From Eudoraea chungangensis (lineage in GTDB: Bacteria; Bacteroidota; Bacteroidia; Flavobacteriales; Flavobacteriaceae), in the NCBI RefSeq assembly GCF_029360665.1, contig NZ_JARDUB010000005.1, positions 1-64,000 of the forward strand: 64,000 bases of DNA, read 5' to 3'. Numbering within the stretch: the first letter of the stretch is position 1; every line of letters starts with the position of its first letter. Positions 44,223 through 54,058 of the stretch are shown in pieces. The position numbers and the translations under genes are program-made. Below the pieces are notes generated by a model, which was given only the letters and a program-made list of their open reading frames with translations, did not search any database and was not told the origin of the DNA.

Positions 44223-46490
44223 TTAAGCAGCATTTTCTTTCTTAATAACGTTTAAAGCAGAACCTTCTCTAAACCATTCAATCTGAGGAGCATTATAAGT
44301 GTGTTTAGCTATAATGGTATCCTTGGAGCCGTCGGCATGAACTACTTCAATTGTCAAAGGTTTTTCCGGTGCAAAATCGGCTATATCCACTAAATTAAAA
44401 GTATCATCTTCTTGAATAAGATCGTAATCCGATTCCTTTTCAAAAGTAAGGGCTAACATGCCCTGTTTTTTTAAATTAGTTTCATGAATTCTAGCAAAAG
44501 ACTTAACTAATACAGCAGCTACTCCAAGATGTCTGGGTTGCATTGCTGCATGTTCTCGAGAGGAGCCTTCTCCGTAATTGTGATCCCCAACCACTATTGT
44601 TTTAATTCCTTTTGCCTTATACGCCCTTTGCGTATCTGGAACACCACCATATTCGCCAGTGAGTTGGTTTTTTACAAAATTTGTTTTTTTGTTAAAAGCA
44701 TTAACCGCTCCGATTAGGGTATTATTTGAAATATTATCCAAATGTCCTCTATATCTAAGCCAAGGCCCCGCCATGGAAATATGATCCGTTGTACATTTAC
44801 CAAAAGCTTTAATCAGCAGCTTCATATTTTGAAGACTCTCATTTGAAAGAGGCACAAAAGGTTCTAACACTTCAAGTCTTTCAGAATCCTTAGCAACAAC
44901 CACTTCAACAGAGCTACCATCCTCCTGAGGAGCCAAATATCCAGCATCATCCACATCAAAACCATCCGGAGGTAATTCTATACCCTGCGGCTCTTTAAGT
45001 TTCACTTCTTCCCCTTCTTCATTAATAAGAGTATCATTCATTGGGTCAAAATCTAACCTCCCGGATAAGGCGATTGCTGCGACCATTTCTGGCGAACCAA
45101 CAAAAGCATGGGTATTTGGGTTTCCATCGGCCCTTTTTGAAAAGTTACGATTAAAGGAATGAACTATGGTATTTTTTTCCTCTCCCTTTAGATCACTTCG
45201 GTCCCATTGACCAATACATGGCCCACAGGCATTTGTAAATATTGTAGCTCCAAGATTTTCAAAGATTTGTAGCAATCCATCTCTTTCTGCCGTGAATCTA
45301 ATTTGCTCGGATCCGGGATTAATCCCGAAATCTGATTTAGGTACAATCTTATTTTCCACTGCCTGCTTAGCAATGGAAGCAGCTCTGGTTAAATCTTCAT
45401 AAGATGAATTGGTACAAGAGCCAATCAGACCCCAGTCTACTTGAATTGGCCAACCCTTATCCTTTGCTATGGACCCTAAATCTCCTATTGGAGTAGCCAA
45501 ATCAGGCGTAAAAGGACCATTTAAATGTGGTCTTAAGGTATTAAGATCTATTTCAATTATCTCATCAAAATAGGATTCTGGATTAGCGTATACTTCTTCG
45601 TCAGCTGTTAAATACTCGCTTACCGCATTTGCGGCATCAGCTACGTCATTCCTATCCGTAGCTCTTAAATAACGTTCCATAGAGTCATCATAACCAAAAG
45701 TAGAAGTTGTAGCACCTATTTCAGCACCCATATTACAAATGGTTCCTTTTCCTGTGCATGAGAGATTCTTTGCACCTTCTCCAAAATACTCCACAATTGC
45801 CCCAGTTCCTCCTTTTACAGTAAGAATACCAGCAACCTTTAGAATAACATCTTTTGCGGAAGTCCACCCTGAGATTTTTCCTGTAAGTTTTACTCCAATA
45901 AGTTTAGGGAATTTTAATTCCCAGGCCATCCCGGCCATCACATCTACCGCATCCGCGCCTCCTACTCCAATAGCCAACATTCCTAAGCCTCCTGCATTAA
46001 CGGTATGAGAATCTGTTCCAATCATCATCCCTCCTGGAAAAGCGTAATTTTCTAATACTACCTGATGAATAATACCTGCGCCTGGTTTCCAAAAACCAAT
46101 ACCGTATTTGTTAGATACAGATTCCAAAAAATTAAATACTTCTGCACTTGTACTATTTGCAGATTTTAAATCCGCAGCAGCACCCATTTTAGCCTGAATC
46201 AAATGATCGCAATGTACAGTAGTGGGAACAGCAACTTTTGGTTTGCCGGCTTGCATAAACTGTAATAAAGCCATTTGAGCAGTTGCATCCTGACATGCTA
46301 CTCTATCTGGTGCAAAATCTACATAGTCCTTTCCTCTTCTAAAACTTTTTGATGGATTCCCTTCCCACAAATGTGAGTACAATATCTTCTCGGAGAGCGT
46401 TAAAGGTCTTCCAACAATTTCACGGGCCTTATCTACTCGTTCTGCCATAGTAGAGTAAACCTCTTTTATCATGTCAATATCAAATGCCAT
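44223..46490 (-). CDS. acn: Aconitate hydratase, mitochondrial type
   Basis: A 755-residue aconitase that isomerises citrate to isocitrate in the TCA cycle. The [4Fe-4S] ligands are in [11 protein letters not shown] and [12 protein letters not shown]. The swivel domain carries [22 protein letters not shown]. Length and motifs match the mitochondrial-type family used by Bacteroidota, not AcnB. It is monocistronic: a terminator follows and a 16-bp inverted repeat lies 43 bp before the start. Confidence 0.95.
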   Translation of the reverse strand: MAFDIDMIKEVYSTMAERVDKAREIVGRPLTLSEKILYSHLWEGNPSKSFRRGKDYVDFAPDRVACQDATAQMALLQFMQAGKPKVAVPTTVHCDHLIQAKMGAAADLKSANSTSAEVFNFLESVSNKYGIGFWKPGAGIIHQVVLENYAFPGGMMIGTDSHTVNAGGLGMLAIGVGGADAVDVMAGMAWELKFPKLIGVKLTGKISGWTSAKDVILKVAGILTVKGGTGAIVEYFGEGAKNLSCTGKGTICNMGAEIGATTSTFGYDDSMERYLRATDRNDVADAANAVSEYLTADEEVYANPESYFDEIIEIDLNTLRPHLNGPFTPDLATPIGDLGSIAKDKGWPIQVDWGLIGSCTNSSYEDLTRAASIAKQAVENKIVPKSDFGINPGSEQIRFTAERDGLLQIFENLGATIFTNACGPCIGQWDRSDLKGEEKNTIVHSFNRNFSKRADGNPNTHAFVGSPEMVAAIALSGRLDFDPMNDTLINEEGEEVKLKEPQGIELPPDGFDVDDAGYLAPQEDGSSVEVVVAKDSERLEVLEPFVPLSNESLQNMKLLIKAFGKCTTDHISMAGPWLRYRGHLDNISNNTLIGAVNAFNKKTNFVKNQLTGEYGGVPDTQRAYKAKGIKTIVVGDHNYGEGSSREHAAMQPRHLGVAAVLVKSFARIHETNLKKQGMLALTFEKESDYDLIQEDDTFNLVDIADFAPEKPLTIEVVHADGSKDTIIAKHTYNAPQIEWFREGSALNVIKKENAA

Positions 46491-46532
46491 TCTTTATTTT
46501 TTTCTATTGTTGCTAAGTAGCTAAATTAGTAA

Positions 46533-46548
46533 ATTACCCAAGGGTAAT
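46533..46548. promoter_or_regulatory. Inverted repeat upstream of aconitase (candidate operator)
   Basis: ATTACCC, then AA, then GGGTAAT: a perfect 7-bp inverted repeat with a 2-bp centre, 43 bp before the aconitase ATG and between it and the methyltransferase stop. The binding protein is unknown. Confidence 0.45.
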
Positions 46549-46590
46549 GAAATTTTTAGAATAGATAAGTCTTCTTTATTACAAAATACC

Positions 46591-47346
46591 CTAATTCGGT
46601 ATTTTACTAATGGATAGGTAGATAGGAAATTTCATTTCTTTTTTTGTTTTCTCCTCCCAAAATGGTGCTATTTTCGAAATAACAAGACTAACCGGGTCTT
46701 CATCCGGATTTTCCAATACATAGTTTCCTACGGCAGACCAAGTTCTTAAATATCCTTCTAAATGTTTTAAACTCCAGCTACATACAATTTCAAAGTTCTG
46801 AGCAACTTCTATTTCCTCAAAACCAAAGGAAATATGTTTGTATTCGTTATCCAAATGCCTCCTCTCAGGATTCCAATAACGTCCTACTTGATTTCCGTAG
46901 AAATCCCTGATAAAACCATTAATTGGATCTTCGGTACTGATCAATCCATACCCCCAAACCGCCAGAATTCCATTAGGCTTGCCTACCCGAACTACTTCTT
47001 TTCTGAAGTCTTCAAGATTAAACCAATGGGCCGCCTGGGCAACCGCAATCAGGTCGAATGTATCATCCATGAAAGGAGTAGTTTCTGCGGCACTCTTTAG
47101 ATAATTCACGTTTGTTAATGAAGGAGCCGAATCTAGTTGGTTCTGACTAATATCCGAAGCCATGACTTGTTTAAAGTAAGAAGCTAAAACACTAGCCACC
47201 TGACCGTTACCAGTTGCGCAGTCCCAGGCTTTATCTCTGGCTTTGGTATGGCGGAATATTTCTTCAAAAAGTGCTTTGGGGTAAGTGGGTCGAAACCTCA
47301 GATAATTCCCTGAATCATCAGAAAAAAGGTCTCGAGTATCTCTCAT
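46591..47346 (-). CDS. Class I SAM-dependent methyltransferase
   Basis: A 251-residue methyltransferase: SAM motif I AWDCATGNGQVASVLA, an acidic MASDISQ strand, and FDLIAVAQAAHWFNL. The AQAAHWF motif is typical of the group that includes trans-aconitate methyltransferases, but substrate cannot be fixed from sequence. It lies just upstream of aconitase on the same strand and 13 bp after MoxR. Confidence 0.8.
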   Translation of the reverse strand: MRDTRDLFSDDSGNYLRFRPTYPKALFEEIFRHTKARDKAWDCATGNGQVASVLASYFKQVMASDISQNQLDSAPSLTNVNYLKSAAETTPFMDDTFDLIAVAQAAHWFNLEDFRKEVVRVGKPNGILAVWGYGLISTEDPINGFIRDFYGNQVGRYWNPERRHLDNEYKHISFGFEEIEVAQNFEIVCSWSLKHLEGYLRTWSAVGNYVLENPDEDPVSLVISKIAPFWEEKTKKEMKFPIYLSISKIPN

Positions 47347-47359
47347 AGAATTTCCCTTT

Positions 47360-48313
47360 TTACAAAAGCTTGGTGATAATAATTTCTTCCGAGATACCTT
47401 CGGCTTCTGCCTTGTAATTCTTTATGATTCTATGCCTAAGAATTCCCATAGCTACAGCCTTAACATCCTCAATATCGGGAGAATATTTACCATTTACTGC
47501 CGCATGTGCCTTGGCGGCCAGGATAAGATTCTGCGAAGCCCTGGGACCAGCACCCCAATCTAGATATGTCTTCACATAATCAGAACTACTGTCTACACCC
47601 GGCCTTGTATTACTAACCAAATTTACCGCGTAGTCTACTACATTATTTGGAACAGGAATCCGCCGAATTAGATGTTGTATTTCTATTATCTTTGTTGCAT
47701 TTAACAAAGGATTCAATTCTTGTACCTCATCGTTGGTTGTTGTTTTAACGACTTGAATTTCCTCTTCAATAGAAGGGTATTTTAATTCAATCGCAAACAT
47801 AAACCTGTCTAGTTGCGCCTCTGGCAAAGGATATGTACCTTCTTGCTCAATAGGATTTTGGGTAGCTAAAACAAAATACGGACTTGGCAACTTGTGTTGT
47901 TCTCCGGCAATAGTCACCGCACGTTCCTGCATTGCCTCCAGCAAGGCCGCTTGGGTCTTTGGGGGGGTCCTATTTATTTCGTCTGCCAGTATTATATTTG
48001 CGAATACGGGACCTTTGATAAACTTAAAACGTCTGTCCTGATCTAGAATTTCACTTCCTAGGATATCGCTGGGCATCAAGTCTGGAGTAAACTGAACTCT
48101 TTTAAAATCTAGTCCAAGAGTTTTGGCAATGGTGTTTACCATTAGAGTTTTTGCGAGCCCAGGAACTCCAATTAGCAAAGAATGACCTCCTGTATAGATG
48201 GAAAGAAGTATTTGTTCAATTACTTCGTTCTGACCAACAATAACTTTTGCAATTTCCTGCTTTAGAGCCTTGTGTTTATCTACTAATTCTTTTACTGCAG
48301 CTACGTCAGACAT
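47360..48313 (-). CDS. MoxR-family AAA+ ATPase
   Basis: A 317-residue ATPase: Walker A IGVPGLAKT, Walker B ILADEINRTPPKTQAALLEA, sensor ATQNPIEQEGTYPLPEAQLD, and the arginine-finger region RPGVDSSSDYVKTY. MoxR proteins act as chaperones in maturation of partner complexes, often with VWA proteins, none of which are adjacent here. It follows the SurA-like gene by 3 bp. Confidence 0.92.
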   Translation of the reverse strand: MSDVAAVKELVDKHKALKQEIAKVIVGQNEVIEQILLSIYTGGHSLLIGVPGLAKTLMVNTIAKTLGLDFKRVQFTPDLMPSDILGSEILDQDRRFKFIKGPVFANIILADEINRTPPKTQAALLEAMQERAVTIAGEQHKLPSPYFVLATQNPIEQEGTYPLPEAQLDRFMFAIELKYPSIEEEIQVVKTTTNDEVQELNPLLNATKIIEIQHLIRRIPVPNNVVDYAVNLVSNTRPGVDSSSDYVKTYLDWGAGPRASQNLILAAKAHAAVNGKYSPDIEDVKAVAMGILRHRIIKNYKAEAEGISEEIIITKLL

Positions 48314-48316
48314 CTA

Positions 48317-49786
48317 CTAATCTTTTTGCCAGTCATTAGAAAACTCACAAGTCCTGTTTTCTCCATTAATACTAACATAGGTGTCTTGGATATGCTCTTC
48401 TAGCCATGCCTTAACTGCTCTGTATTGTTTATCTCGCAAAGCCAATTCCTGAATCTTAATATAGTCTCTCGCAAAATCTGCTTCGTGCTCGTCGAACCGA
48501 TTAGTAACCATAAGTATTTTATACTGGGGTGGTCCGCCCCGAGGATCTGTCTCTAGTGTTGGACTAGAAACTTCATTATCCTTTAAATTTCTAACCTGGT
48601 TGTACAAGGCAGGATCCATCTTCGTCAGCTCAAATTTCGAATCAAAATTCATTGGATTTCTAAGAAGACCTCCATCAAATTTTGTCTCTTTCTCATCAGA
48701 GAAATTCAAGGCTGCCTCTGCAAAGGTATATTTCCCTTCTTGTATATGCTTTCGGATACTATCCAATTCAACTTTGGCTTTTTCCAAGGCTGAAGATGGG
48801 ATTTCGGGTTGAATCAGAATATGTCTTAAATCTACTTCCTGCCCTCTGATTTTCTCAATATAAATGATATGATAGCCGAATGTAGTTTCGAAAGGATCGG
48901 ATACTTCTCCTTCTCTTAAACTAAAAGCCACATCTTTAAATTCCTTTACAAAAGGTGTTTCCCTTGTCATACTGTAAAATCCACCATTCGATTTAGACCC
49001 GGGATCCTGAGAATAAAGAATTGCTTTTACACTAAAACTCGCCTGATTATCTTCAACATCAGCCTTAATTTCATTTAGCTTATCAATGGTTTTCTGCTTC
49101 TCCGATTCTGGGACTTCCGGAATTTTAACAATCTGTGAAATCTCTAATTCTGCTCCAAAAACAGGCTTTTCATTCTCGGGAATTTTATTAAAAAATTGGC
49201 GAACCTCTTCTGGGGTTACTTCGATATCACTGACGATTTTTTGTTGCATTTTTTCGGAAAGCATTCTAAGCTTGTTAATATTATAAAGCTCTTCTCTAAA
49301 GTCTTCTACAGATTCTTTATTATAAAACTTTAGAACCTTTTCCATAGATCCAACTTGTTGCACCAATTGCTGCATCTGTCTGTCGCTTGTTCCGTTTACC
49401 TCGTCGTCCGAAACAAGAATACTATCTTGAACTGCCTGATGTGCATAGAGGCGATCTTCCATTAACTTACCCAAAAGGCTGCAATGTGTAATATCATCCA
49501 TTGCCGCGCCCTGATTCTTTAGGTCAATTAAGGTTTTATCAATGTCCGAATCTAAAATGACATAGTCCCCAACTACAGCAGATATGCCATCAATTTTAAC
49601 CCTTTCCGTTCTTTTTATGGTATCGGTAGCGCTATCTACCTCTGCTACAAGTACAGATTCTATTGGGGCCATGGCAGTTTCAGCAATAGAATCCATTTCT
49701 TGCCCATAGCCTGCAGCGGCAAAAAAGAATAATAACCACAGGTAAGAAAGACCTTTAGTTTTCAATAGTATACACTTCAAATTCAT
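48317..49786 (-). CDS. SurA-like peptidyl-prolyl isomerase (two parvulin domains)
   Basis: A periplasmic chaperone-isomerase of about 489 residues: signal peptide ending near AAGYGQ, an N-terminal SurA helical domain (about 70-200), a first PpiC domain (ISQIVKIPE to FGYHIIYIEKI) and a second (DLRHILIQPE to PRGGPPQYKILMV). It assists outer-membrane protein folding. The start is uncertain: an ATG 18 bp further upstream, and a TTG nearer the signal peptide that overlaps the previous stop, are also possible. It overlaps the upstream foldase gene. Confidence 0.87.
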   Translation of the reverse strand: MNLKCILLKTKGLSYLWLLFFFAAAGYGQEMDSIAETAMAPIESVLVAEVDSATDTIKRTERVKIDGISAVVGDYVILDSDIDKTLIDLKNQGAAMDDITHCSLLGKLMEDRLYAHQAVQDSILVSDDEVNGTSDRQMQQLVQQVGSMEKVLKFYNKESVEDFREELYNINKLRMLSEKMQQKIVSDIEVTPEEVRQFFNKIPENEKPVFGAELEISQIVKIPEVPESEKQKTIDKLNEIKADVEDNQASFSVKAILYSQDPGSKSNGGFYSMTRETPFVKEFKDVAFSLREGEVSDPFETTFGYHIIYIEKIRGQEVDLRHILIQPEIPSSALEKAKVELDSIRKHIQEGKYTFAEAALNFSDEKETKFDGGLLRNPMNFDSKFELTKMDPALYNQVRNLKDNEVSSPTLETDPRGGPPQYKILMVTNRFDEHEADFARDYIKIQELALRDKQYRAVKAWLEEHIQDTYVSINGENRTCEFSNDWQKD

Positions 49787-50648
49787 TTTTCTGCGTAGCT
49801 TCATCTATTATTTCCGTTTCTAATTTTCTTATATAATCTAGTTTTCGTCTATTTAAAAGGACCTGACTAATGCTGGATTTCACATAGGTAAAAGGAGCTA
49901 TTTCGTTTGCTTCCAATACTTCTACTACCTTAGTCAAATATACCCCCATTGCATCTTCTAATTCAAAAAATTGTGAATTTTTTAAGTATTGTGCCTCATT
50001 CTGAGTGGTTAAAGGGGGTATTTCTTCTATTACTCTAGTGGCTGGTACCCAGAGAGAATCATTAAAATTTAATTTTTTAAACTGTACTCCTATGGAATCC
50101 AAATAAACAAAATCGGTTTTCTCAAACCTTTTTAAGCTTTCCGTTACTTCCGGTTTATTCAAAAATTGCAGAGGTAACTGAATAAAACGAAGTCGAACGA
50201 TCTTTTCCTTTAGTTTAAAATTTGCTTTTTCCGTTTCGTAAAACGATCTTAATTCCTCTTCTGAAATCAGGGTATCGTTCACCTGATTTACCAAAGCCTC
50301 TTTATATGCTCTTGTATACAAATCGGTGCGATATTCTGACACCATTTGTTCAAATTGGGCCAATTTTTCTTCTGATAGATTAATTTTGGCCTTTTCTAAC
50401 AATATTTGTCTGGTTGCCCATTGATTGATATAATTAGTCACCAAAGAAGCACTATCTACTCCTTTTAAATTATCCGCCAGACTCAAGGCAACTTCGTCCC
50501 AATATAAATAGGCATCCCCTACCCTAGCTAAAGGTTCATCCCCGGCATTTCTGTTTATATAGGCCTCACAGGCTACCACTAAACAGGCAATGGCACATAA
50601 AGAAATACGCTTTGAGTTCTTATATAAAATATCCTTAAAAAAAAGCAT
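49755..50648 (-). CDS. PpiC-related foldase-like lipoprotein
   Basis: A 297-residue lipoprotein (lipobox ACLVVACEAY) with a SurA/PrsA-like N-terminal helical part (DSASLVTNYINQWATRQILL) and a DTLISEEELRSFYETEKANF linker typical of parvulin proteins. The isomerase core is poorly conserved, so it is more likely a chaperone than an active PPIase. First gene of the foldase-SurA-MoxR-methyltransferase run. Confidence 0.75.
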   Translation of the reverse strand: MLFFKDILYKNSKRISLCAIACLVVACEAYINRNAGDEPLARVGDAYLYWDEVALSLADNLKGVDSASLVTNYINQWATRQILLEKAKINLSEEKLAQFEQMVSEYRTDLYTRAYKEALVNQVNDTLISEEELRSFYETEKANFKLKEKIVRLRFIQLPLQFLNKPEVTESLKRFEKTDFVYLDSIGVQFKKLNFNDSLWVPATRVIEEIPPLTTQNEAQYLKNSQFFELEDAMGVYLTKVVEVLEANEIAPFTYVKSSISQVLLNRRKLDYIRKLETEIIDEATQKNEFEVYTIEN

Positions 50649-50987
50649 TCGACAAAAATAAGAATTCGCTGCAGCTGAGCAAGCATATAGAATAGGTATT
50701 AACAGATTTTTAGTACGCTACTTTGTTAACCGACGATCCATCTATTCGCTACTAAAAAGAGTTAAATTACTACTACGAGGTTGCATTTCCATGGCGTAAA
50801 GCACTATTTCAATGAATAATATCTATTCGAAAATAAATGAAATTAAAGATGTTAAGTTGGTAGAAAGCATTGATATAATATCGGCAAAAACAATATCTTG
50901 CAATCAATAGAAAGATTAAGTACTATCTTACTTTTAAATAACACAATGGATTTTGCCAATCATATAAGAGGTATTTAGCTAGAGGAT
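50649..50987. other. Intergenic region between divergent genes
   Basis: About 340 AT-rich bp between the divergent foldase and 79-residue protein genes. No ORF, hairpin or regulon palindrome was found. It must contain both promoters, but no full TTG/TAnnTTTG pair stands out. Confidence 0.4.
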
Positions 50988-51227
50988 ATGAATAGAAAAA
51001 TAAAATTAATTTGGGATTTTAGGGGATTAGATGCCTTGGAAATTGCAAAACATCACGACAAGCATCTACAAGAATTTATTAGAAAAGAAGAACTTTCTCT
51101 AAATATAAGCGGGCATCAATTTCTTAATGAAAACCATAGCATAGCCTTCTTAGTAGTGGAAGAGAAGAACATGCTTATTGTACGAGATGCCCTATTACCG
51201 CATCGCGCAGAAGTATTTATTGTCTAA
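50988..51227 (+). CDS. Small conserved-looking protein of unknown function
   Basis: A 79-residue cytosolic protein (IKLIWDFRGLDALEIAKHHDKHLQEF; SIAFLVVEEKNMLIVRDALLPHRAEV). The mixed alpha/beta pattern and high charge look like a real compact domain. I do not recognise the family. It lies 19 bp before the serine hydrolase gene and is probably co-transcribed. Confidence 0.65.
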   Translation: MNRKIKLIWDFRGLDALEIAKHHDKHLQEFIRKEELSLNISGHQFLNENHSIAFLVVEEKNMLIVRDALLPHRAEVFIV

Positions 51228-51246
51228 CTACAACCTTTAATACCCT

Positions 51247-52419
51247 ATGAAAAGTTTTCTCTTATTATTCCTGTTAGGAATCTTAGTATTGTTTTCGTGC
51301 AAAACGAAAACAAAAGAAAACGATTTGCTCAAAATCGCCTTAAGTTCTGAAGACCCGTCTATTAGAAAAGTTGTAGATAGTCTTTCTCCATACGAGGTTC
51401 AAATATTATATACGCAAATAGACAGGGATGCCGACTCTATCAAATTAACCGATTTTTCTTTTCAACTAAACAATAATAACTATTTCTATCCGGCAAGTAC
51501 CGTTAAGTTTCCTATTGCGGTTTTGGCACTAGAAAAACTTAATACCATAGATTCTCTTAACAGAAACACCAAATATTATATTGAAGGAGATACAATAGAA
51601 AACACTTTTGCCGAGGATATCAGTAAAATTTTCGCAATCAGTGATAACCACGCAAATAACCGATTACTGGAATTTCAGGGACAGGACGCTATCAATGAAA
51701 ATCTAAGAGAGAAAGGACTCTCCCCGGTAAGAATTTCTCACCGCCTGGGTATTCATTCCTCAGATCTTAAAACAAAACCTTTGATACTGTATCTAAATGA
51801 TAGCACCACGACTAGCTCCATCGCCATAAACAATACGGAACCAAAAATCCTAGAATTAGATAATATTCAAAAAGGAATTGGATTTTATAAAGAAGACTCT
51901 TTGTACCAAGAGCCTTTCGATTTTAGCTATAAAAATTACTACCCGCTTAGTACACAACACAAGCTTCTTAAACGTGTAATTTTTCCAATGCTCTTTACAA
52001 AAGAACAGCGCTTTACTATTACGGAAGATCAGAGAGAATTTTTACTGGAACAAATGCACACCTTACCCAGGAATGCAGGGTTTTTAGAGGAAGAATATTA
52101 TGACGGTTACTGTAAATTCTTTATATACGGAGATACCAAGAAAAAAATACCAGAGCATATTAAAATTTACAATAAAGTAGGTTTTGCTTATGGCACCTTA
52201 ACGGACTGTGCCTATATAACCGACACGAAAAATGGGGTAGAGTTTTTACTAACCGCTACTATCTTAGTAAACAAGAACGGTATCTTTAACGATGACCAAT
52301 ATGAGTACGATGAGGTTGGCATTCCTTTTTTAGCCGCTCTTGGCCGGGAGATTTATACTTTAGAATTAAATAGGAGGAAAAACGGTAAACGGTCCTTCAC
52401 CTTGAAGCGCTCCTACTAA
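51247..52419 (+). CDS. Class A beta-lactamase-like serine hydrolase lipoprotein with altered C-terminus
   Basis: A 390-residue lipoprotein (lipobox [11 protein letters not shown]). The nucleophile motif is STVK in [17 protein letters not shown], the SDN motif is in [13 protein letters not shown], and the KTG-equivalent box is [11 protein letters not shown], matching class A beta-lactamase-like hydrolases. The last ~16 residues ([15 protein letters not shown]) are encoded antisense to a truncated fasciclin gene, so the native end has been replaced or extended by a deletion junction near 52375. The catalytic core looks intact. Confidence 0.82.
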   Translation: MKSFLLLFLLGILVLFSCKTKTKENDLLKIALSSEDPSIRKVVDSLSPYEVQILYTQIDRDADSIKLTDFSFQLNNNNYFYPASTVKFPIAVLALEKLNTIDSLNRNTKYYIEGDTIENTFAEDISKIFAISDNHANNRLLEFQGQDAINENLREKGLSPVRISHRLGIHSSDLKTKPLILYLNDSTTTSSIAINNTEPKILELDNIQKGIGFYKEDSLYQEPFDFSYKNYYPLSTQHKLLKRVIFPMLFTKEQRFTITEDQREFLLEQMHTLPRNAGFLEEEYYDGYCKFFIYGDTKKKIPEHIKIYNKVGFAYGTLTDCAYITDTKNGVEFLLTATILVNKNGIFNDDQYEYDEVGIPFLAALGREIYTLELNRRKNGKRSFTLKRSY

Positions 52420-52566
52420 ATCTGCTGCCTTTAAGGCAGTTACCAGGGTAGAAAAATCGGCATTAGATACCGCGATATCTACAATACTCTTATTACTCAT
52501 CTGGGCCTTTACTTGATTCGTTGTAAAAAGACCGATTACGGATAAAATTAAAATAACTTTTTTCAT
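52366..52566 (-). pseudogene. Truncated fasciclin-domain protein
   Basis: A 66-codon remnant with signal peptide ([18 protein letters not shown]...KAQ) and the first part of a fasciclin (FAS1) domain: [20 protein letters not shown] and [11 protein letters not shown], then a stop. Complete FAS1 proteins continue past GPFTVFAPT for more than 100 further residues. The break coincides with the 3' end of the convergent serine hydrolase, so a deletion probably removed the rest. It sits beside an ECF sigma/anti-sigma pair, a common partner of such genes in flavobacteria. Confidence 0.8.
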
Positions 52567-52666
52567 GATTTAAATTCAATTAGAGTTTATGATTATAACT
52601 GTTGCACTATGCATATTTAAATACCCAAGACACCTTCAAATGGATGAGCAAATTCTTTTTTTATCA

Positions 52667-52674
52667 TATCTTTA
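52667..52674 (+). promoter_or_regulatory. Possible -7 box of the sigma/anti-sigma operon
   Basis: TATCTTTA fits TAnnTTTG at 7 of 8 positions and lies 10 bp before the sigma factor ATG. A matching -33 element is not clear. Confidence 0.35.
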
Positions 52675-52684
52675 ACACAAGAAC

Positions 52685-53251
52685 ATGGCAGTTACTCAGG
52701 ACGATTTATTGATAATTAATCAACTTAAGGAAGGAGATCAGAGGGCCTTACTAGTGCTATACGACAAGTATGCCGCTGCCCTCTATGGGGTAATAATTAG
52801 AATTTGTAAAAGAGAAGATATTGCGCAGGACGTCTTACAAGATAGTTTTCTTAAAATATGGCAGAAAATTAAAACGTACGACGAAAACAAAGGAAGGTTT
52901 TATACCTGGGCCTATAGAATAGCCAAGAATACTGCTTTAAATTCGATTAGAAACACCGCAAAACTCATCCAAACGGAAGAAATTAGTGTATATAATAGTA
53001 TAAGTTCAAATCCTGTTGAAATTGATTCTTATGGATTAAAAAATGTGTTATCAAAATTAGAGCCTCAACATAAAAGGGCTGTTGAACTTGTATATTTTGA
53101 AGGCCTTACCCACATGGAAGCGCATAAAGAGATGAAAGTTCCTCTGGGAACCTTTAAGTCTTATGTTAGACAAGCTCTTCAAAAGTTAAGAGAAAATAAG
53201 AACGACCTCTACTTAGTTTTGGTGCTTTTAGAAGTTTTAGGATATGGATAG
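52685..53251 (+). CDS. ECF RNA polymerase sigma factor
   Basis: A 188-residue sigma-70 family factor. Region 2 is at about 25-95 (DVLQDSFLKIWQKIKTYDEN; GRFYTWAYRIAKNTALN) and region 4 at about 125-175 (RAVELVYFEGLTHMEAHKEM; PLGTFKSYVRQALQKL). It overlaps the anti-sigma gene by 8 bp and is divergent from the fasciclin remnant, which may have been its target. Confidence 0.92.
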   Translation: MAVTQDDLLIINQLKEGDQRALLVLYDKYAAALYGVIIRICKREDIAQDVLQDSFLKIWQKIKTYDENKGRFYTWAYRIAKNTALNSIRNTAKLIQTEEISVYNSISSNPVEIDSYGLKNVLSKLEPQHKRAVELVYFEGLTHMEAHKEMKVPLGTFKSYVRQALQKLRENKNDLYLVLVLLEVLGYG

Positions 53252-54035
53252 AAAGCAAATAATTGATGAAGGATTATTAGAACTTTATCTTCTGGGTGAA
53301 CTCACTCTTGAAGAAGAGCAAAAAGTGGAAGCTTTGATTGCCAAGGATAATGACTTAAGAACAATATTCAACGACCTTGAATTGGCCTTTGAAAAGTTGG
53401 GTATGGAAAATGCAGTCACTCCTCCAGAAAAAGTAAGAGAACAACTAAAAACAAAACTTGGAAAAATAACTATTGTCAGTAAGTCGGAACAAAAAATATC
53501 TCCAGCTTTAGGTGGTAAAAAATATTCGACAAAGTTTCTGGTCGCAGCAAGTATTGCTATTGTGTTTGCCTTATCTTCCATTTGGCTTTATAGCAAATGG
53601 CGCCAATCCATTGAGACTCTTAATTTTTTGCAGTCTCAGACTGTGATTTTAGAAGAAAGATTGTCGCAATTAGAAAACAACTACCAGCTAACCTCCACGA
53701 AATACAACGCAATAAATAACCCGCAGATTATTCCTTTAGTTTTAAATGGGAATGAAAGGTCACCTGGGTCTAAAGTGGTCTTCTTTGTGAACCATCAAAA
53801 TAAAACAGTACTGGTTAACGCCCAAGGCTTAAGTCCTTTAGACAAAGATAATAGCTACCAACTATGGGCCGATGTAGAGGGAGAAATGATTAATATGGGG
53901 CTTCTGTCAACAGAGGAAGACCTTATCCCGGCTATTTACATCAGCAAAGCCGAATCCTTTAATATTACAATAGAACCTGCGGGAGGCAATAATCATCCCA
54001 CGGTTAAAAACCTTATTGGAAATGTTTATTTATAG
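53244..54035 (+). CDS. Anti-sigma factor, RskA type
   Basis: A 263-residue protein: cytosolic N-terminal sigma-binding helices (LLELYLLGELTLEEEQKVEA), one transmembrane segment (about 95-113, FLVAASIAIVFALSSIWLY), a coiled coil (ILEERLSQLENNYQ) and a periplasmic RskA C-terminal domain (VNAQGLSPLDKDNSYQLWAD). The HxxxCxxC zinc motif is absent, as in many RskA-type anti-sigma factors. It presumably sequesters the upstream ECF sigma. Confidence 0.88.
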   Translation: MDRKQIIDEGLLELYLLGELTLEEEQKVEALIAKDNDLRTIFNDLELAFEKLGMENAVTPPEKVREQLKTKLGKITIVSKSEQKISPALGGKKYSTKFLVAASIAIVFALSSIWLYSKWRQSIETLNFLQSQTVILEERLSQLENNYQLTSTKYNAINNPQIIPLVLNGNERSPGSKVVFFVNHQNKTVLVNAQGLSPLDKDNSYQLWADVEGEMINMGLLSTEEDLIPAIYISKAESFNITIEPAGGNNHPTVKNLIGNVYL

Positions 54036-54058
54036 AATAAGCACCAACTAATACTAAT

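Noticed and set aside
50861-50915. TTGAT-like and ATATC motifs near 50,875 as a further regulon site
   Set aside because: The spacing is not 4 bp, the right half does not match TCAT, and no -7 box lies 33 bp away.
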